A DNA stretch of 8,372 bases from Pseudomonadota bacterium (lineage in GTDB: Bacteria; Pseudomonadota; Alphaproteobacteria; Reyranellales; Reyranellaceae). The notes beneath the pieces are model-generated. The model made no database searches. It was not told where the DNA came from and saw nothing but the letters and a program-made list of their open reading frames with translations. Position numbers and translations under genes: made by a program. The first letter of the stretch is position 1. The number at the start of each line of letters is the position of its first letter. Location of the stretch: assembly GCA_023386865.1 (NCBI GenBank), contig JAEWIV010000128.1, positions 1 to 8,372 on the forward strand, in the 5' to 3' direction. This document shows, one piece after another, positions 6,001-8,372 of the stretch.

Positions 6001-6733
6001 CGCGCGCAGCCACGACGATCAGCGAGCCGCCGAACGGCAAGCCGATGCCCGCCCTGATCGCCAGGCGTTCGATGGCCAGCGCCGTCGAGAACAGCGCATC
6101 CAGCCACCTTGGATAGTCGCGCACGTCGCTTTCGGCGTCGTCACGCTCGAGCAGTCGGTGGATCAACATCAGGGGAAACAGCAGCGTATTCCAATAGCTG
6201 GCCCGCAGCACACGAAAGCCGTTGCTGGCGAGCAAGGTTCGCGCCTGGCGGCCGGTGAAGCGGCGTACATTGTGCACACGCCGATCATGCGCCGACAACA
6301 ACCAGCCGTAGGCCGGGAGGTTGAAAATCGCGATGGCACCCGGCTGCAGGCAGCGATGCGCCTCCTTCAGGGCCAGCTCCGGCTCCACACCACCGTGAGA
6401 CAGCACATCGAGTGACAGGTAGCCGGCAAGCACCCCATTGCCCAAGGGCATTTCGGTGACCGACCCCGCCGCCACCGGTCGTCCCGCCTTGGCAGCGGCG
6501 AACGAGGCCGCCACGTGGTCGTACTCCAGGCCGAAGGTGGGATTGCCGGCCACCGAGGGCCCGAGCTTCAGCAGCATGCCGCCGGTGCCGCAGCCGGCAT
6601 CGAGCACGGCCCCCCCGCCGGGTGCGCGCGGCAGGGAGCGCACGAGCAGCTCTGCGACCAGCGAACGCAGGCCGCGATACCACCACATGCGGTCCTCGAC
6701 CTCGTGCATGCGTTCGTATTCGACCCGTTCCAC
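5993..6733 (-). CDS. Class I SAM-dependent methyltransferase
   Basis: This 246-residue protein has a Rossmann-type methyltransferase domain. The SAM-binding motif I VLDAGCGTGG is at 43-52, the ribose-binding acidic residue is E70 in FGLEYD, and SVTEMPLGNG (91-100) and LSLDVLSHGGV (106-116) follow as motifs II and III/post. The N-terminal YERMHEVEDRMWWYRG (6-21) is a common opening of methyltransferases found in polysaccharide and lipid-linked sugar loci. I chose GTG at 6733 because it includes this opening. Extension upstream to 6838 would run into the divergent gene, and ATG at 6709 would cut the conserved opening; a purine-rich AGGGGCGGGA precedes the GTG, though at a long spacing. It overlaps the glycosyltransferase gene by 8 bases. 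The methyl acceptor is unknown; a sugar or its lipid carrier is a guess from context. Confidence 0.85.
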   Translation of the reverse strand: MERVEYERMHEVEDRMWWYRGLRSLVAELLVRSLPRAPGGGAVLDAGCGTGGMLLKLGPSVAGNPTFGLEYDHVAASFAAAKAGRPVAAGSVTEMPLGNGVLAGYLSLDVLSHGGVEPELALKEAHRCLQPGAIAIFNLPAYGWLLSAHDRRVHNVRRFTGRQARTLLASNGFRVLRASYWNTLLFPLMLIHRLLERDDAESDVRDYPRWLDALFSTALAIERLAIRAGIGLPFGGSLIVVAARDG

Positions 6734-6752
6734 GCCGGCGTCCCGCCCCTGC

Positions 6753-6780
6753 GATTGTCTTCTTCCCACCCGCTTATGAT
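6753..6780 (+). promoter_or_regulatory. Candidate promoter for the plus-strand membrane protein gene
   Basis: TATGAT (6775-6780) matches the sigma70 -10 box at 5 of 6 positions. Upstream at 16 bases lies only GATTGT (6753-6758), a poor -35. Transcription would begin near 6787, about 8 bases before the TTG start, making the message almost leaderless. Confidence 0.3.
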
Positions 6781-6801
6781 ATCTTCGCCCCGCCTTGCCA
6801 A
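6773..6801 (-). promoter_or_regulatory. Candidate promoter for the minus-strand seven-gene run
   Basis: Read on the minus strand, TTGGCA (6796-6801) and CATAAG (6773-6778) are exactly 17 bases apart, matching consensus at 4 of 6 positions each. The leader to the methyltransferase GTG would be about 30-35 bases. Its -10 box overlaps that of the plus-strand candidate, so the two directions could compete for polymerase. Confidence 0.35.
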
Positions 6802-8372
6802 CCGCCACGACCAAGCCCCCGACAGTTCCGCCGAGCATCGAACGGCTCCTGCTCCTGCCGCTGATCGCCCTGCCGATTCTTTGGCTCGCCGGTTACTTCT
6901 TTCCGCCCATCAACCACGACGTCGCCGCCATCCTCGACGTGTCGGCACGCTGGGTGAACGGCGAGAAGCTCTATGTCGAGGTGATCGACGAGAACCTGCC
7001 GCTGACTTTCGTCGTCCATGCTTTGCCCGTGCTGACCTCCAGGATCCTGCCGGGCGATCCGTCGTTCTGGTTCACCGCCTGGGTGGTGGCGGGCATCTTC
7101 GCCTCGTTCTGGGCCTGCCGGCGGCTGGTGAAGCTGGTGCCGTCGGCCGACCATGCGCTCACCGAGGCGCTGCTGCCGCCGGTCCTGCTGTTCCTGTTCA
7201 CGGTGCTGCCCAACGAGCATTTCGGCCAGCGCGAGCACATACTGTTCGTGGCCTGCGCACCCTACATGATCGCCTCGATGGCGCGGGCCGAAGGCATCCC
7301 GCTGGGTCGCGGCTCGTCGATCGCCATCGGCCTGGTCGCGGGCGTCGCGCTCGCGATGAAGCCGCATTATCTCGCCATCCCGGCCGCCCTGGAGCTCTAC
7401 TTGCTGATCCGCCGCGGCTGGCGCGCCACGCTCGGCGATCCCATTCCGTGGGCGATCGGCCTGGTTGCCGTGGCGCACTTCGTGTCGATGTACACGATCT
7501 TCCGCGAGTACGGCCAGTTCGTCATGCCGCTCGCCGTCGAAGCCTATGCGCCGATCGGCGATGCGGGCTGGCGGGGCGTGCTCGCCAGCAACGTGCTGGG
7601 TCCGACGCTGATCGCACTGCTGATCTTCGGCCTGATCGCGGTGATCTTCACCAAGACCGTGGCGGCACGCGTGCTGGTCGTCTTCGGTATCGGCGCGGCG
7701 ATCTCGGCCATCGCCCAGGCCAAGGGCTGGCCCTACCACGTGCTGCCCGCGCTGTCGGCGGCGATCCTGCTGGCGGCTCTCACCGTGTCGCAGACCGTCG
7801 ACCGCTACCTGCCGATCAGCCGCAGCGGCCATCACCTGCCGGTGGCGGTGATCTCGGCGACACTGATGGTGCTACTTTACTTCCAGGCCGCGCTCTACAC
7901 GCCGCCCTTCTACAAGCAGCGCCAGTTCGAGGAATCGATCGGCGGCCGCCTGCAGCACATCATCGAGCAGAACGCCCCACATCGCACGATCCTGGCGCTG
8001 TCGCCCGGAATCTATCCGCTGTGGCCGATGATCAACTACATCGGCGGCCGCATGACCATGCGGTTCCTCACCATGTGGGTGCTGCAGGGCGTATACGCGA
8101 CCTGCGACGACTTCCCGGCGCTCTACAATCCGCCCGACACGATGGGCGATTCGGAGAAGCTTGTGTTCGACCAGGTGAGCGAGGATTTCGCGCGCGAGCA
8201 GCCCGACCTGCTGATCGTCGATCGCATCGCCGGCATCCCGCGATGCCAGGGCAAGGAATTCGACTACCTCGAATACTTCCTCCAGAATCGCGTGTTCGCC
8301 GACGCCTTCGAGGGTTACGAGCACCTGATGGATTTCGACCGGTATCGGATCTTTCGAAAGAAGAAGAAGAAG
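6795..8372 (+). CDS. Large multi-pass membrane protein, GT-C (GT39/ArnT-like) glycosyltransferase candidate, 3' end outside window
   Basis: The frame is open from 6780 to the window end and encodes at least 526 residues. About ten hydrophobic helices are visible (for example 17-37, 92-110, 124-140, 147-162, 174-206, 217-235, 265-287, 291-308, 315-331, 347-367), followed by a soluble C-terminal domain from about 370. The first periplasmic loop has NHDVAAILDVSARWVNGEKL (40-59) and a further acidic stretch IDENLPL (64-70), resembling the loop of GT39-like enzymes, in which an acidic residue after helix 1 is catalytic; D42 is the candidate. The end, FDRYRIFRKKKKK, looks like a natural C-terminus, so the stop is probably just beyond 8372. 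No ATG or GTG lies in frame before the first helix; TTG at 6795 is the only sensible start. It is divergent from the methyltransferase and ArnC-like genes, supporting a role in lipid-linked sugar transfer. Family assignment is by architecture, hence moderate. Confidence 0.75.
   Translation, partial: MPTATTKPPTVPPSIERLLLLPLIALPILWLAGYFFPPINHDVAAILDVSARWVNGEKLYVEVIDENLPLTFVVHALPVLTSRILPGDPSFWFTAWVVAGIFASFWACRRLVKLVPSADHALTEALLPPVLLFLFTVLPNEHFGQREHILFVACAPYMIASMARAEGIPLGRGSSIAIGLVAGVALAMKPHYLAIPAALELYLLIRRGWRATLGDPIPWAIGLVAVAHFVSMYTIFREYGQFVMPLAVEAYAPIGDAGWRGVLASNVLGPTLIALLIFGLIAVIFTKTVAARVLVVFGIGAAISAIAQAKGWPYHVLPALSAAILLAALTVSQTVDRYLPISRSGHHLPVAVISATLMVLLYFQAALYTPPFYKQRQFEESIGGRLQHIIEQNAPHRTILALSPGIYPLWPMINYIGGRMTMRFLTMWVLQGVYATCDDFPALYNPPDTMGDSEKLVFDQVSEDFAREQPDLLIVDRIAGIPRCQGKEFDYLEYFLQNRVFADAFEGYEHLMDFDRYRIFRKKKKK
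8358..8372 (+). repeat. (AAG)5 run encoding a lysine tail
   Basis: Five consecutive AAG codons fill the last 15 bases of the window and encode Lys522-Lys526 after FR. It may continue beyond the edge. A positively charged tail on a membrane protein is plausible for binding lipid head groups; the repeat could also vary in length by slippage. Confidence 0.6.

Noticed and set aside
5005..6057. Plus-strand open frame opposite the glycosyltransferase
   Set aside because: Antisense shadow; His/Gln/Asp-rich product with no domain.
6774..7835. Minus-strand open frame opposite the membrane protein gene
   Set aside because: The opposite strand encodes a coherent multi-helix protein; this frame gives a highly charged, repetitive product typical of antisense frames.

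Overview
The window is GC-rich, apart from a poorer first ~250 bases. Its genes are tightly packed, use GTG and TTG starts, and include a twin-arginine-type signal peptide on a NitT/TauT-type binding protein. Together these suggest an alphaproteobacterium with a large catabolic genome; this assignment is an inference from style, because no rRNA or marker gene is present. I see no tRNA, rRNA, CRISPR array, transposase or insertion sequence.

Layout. Positions 1-218 are non-coding as far as I can tell and hold an inverted repeat, a tandem 20-bp repeat and a weak promoter candidate. They lead into a plus-strand crotonase-family gene (219-1040). Seven genes then run on the minus strand from 6733 down to 1054 with almost no spacing. 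In transcription order they encode a SAM-dependent methyltransferase, an ArnC/GtrB-like family 2 glycosyltransferase, a small four-helix SMR/EamA transporter, a second crotonase, and the binding protein, ATPase and permease of a NitT/TauT-type ABC importer. The crotonase at 219-1040 converges on the permease gene with only 13 bases between them. From 6795 to the window end a plus-strand gene, divergent from the methyltransferase, encodes a large multi-pass membrane protein that resembles a GT-C (GT39/ArnT-like) glycosyltransferase. It has no stop codon inside the window.

How the genes may work together. The right half reads as a polyprenyl-phosphate-sugar module: the GT2 enzyme loads a sugar on the lipid carrier, the SMR protein could flip it, and the membrane protein could transfer it on the outer face, with a methyltransferase possibly decorating the sugar or its acceptor. 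The left half reads as an uptake-plus-acyl-CoA module: an importer for a small organic anion and two crotonases. The two crotonases lack both hydratase glutamates and share a glutamate at the position used by the 4-chlorobenzoyl-CoA dehalogenase aspartate, so simple hydratase activity is doubtful. The two modules are joined by gene spacing of only 10 bases and by a Shine-Dalgarno sequence that overlaps the preceding stop codon. Every gene belongs to a known family; the unusual parts are the combination, the crotonase active sites and the control elements.
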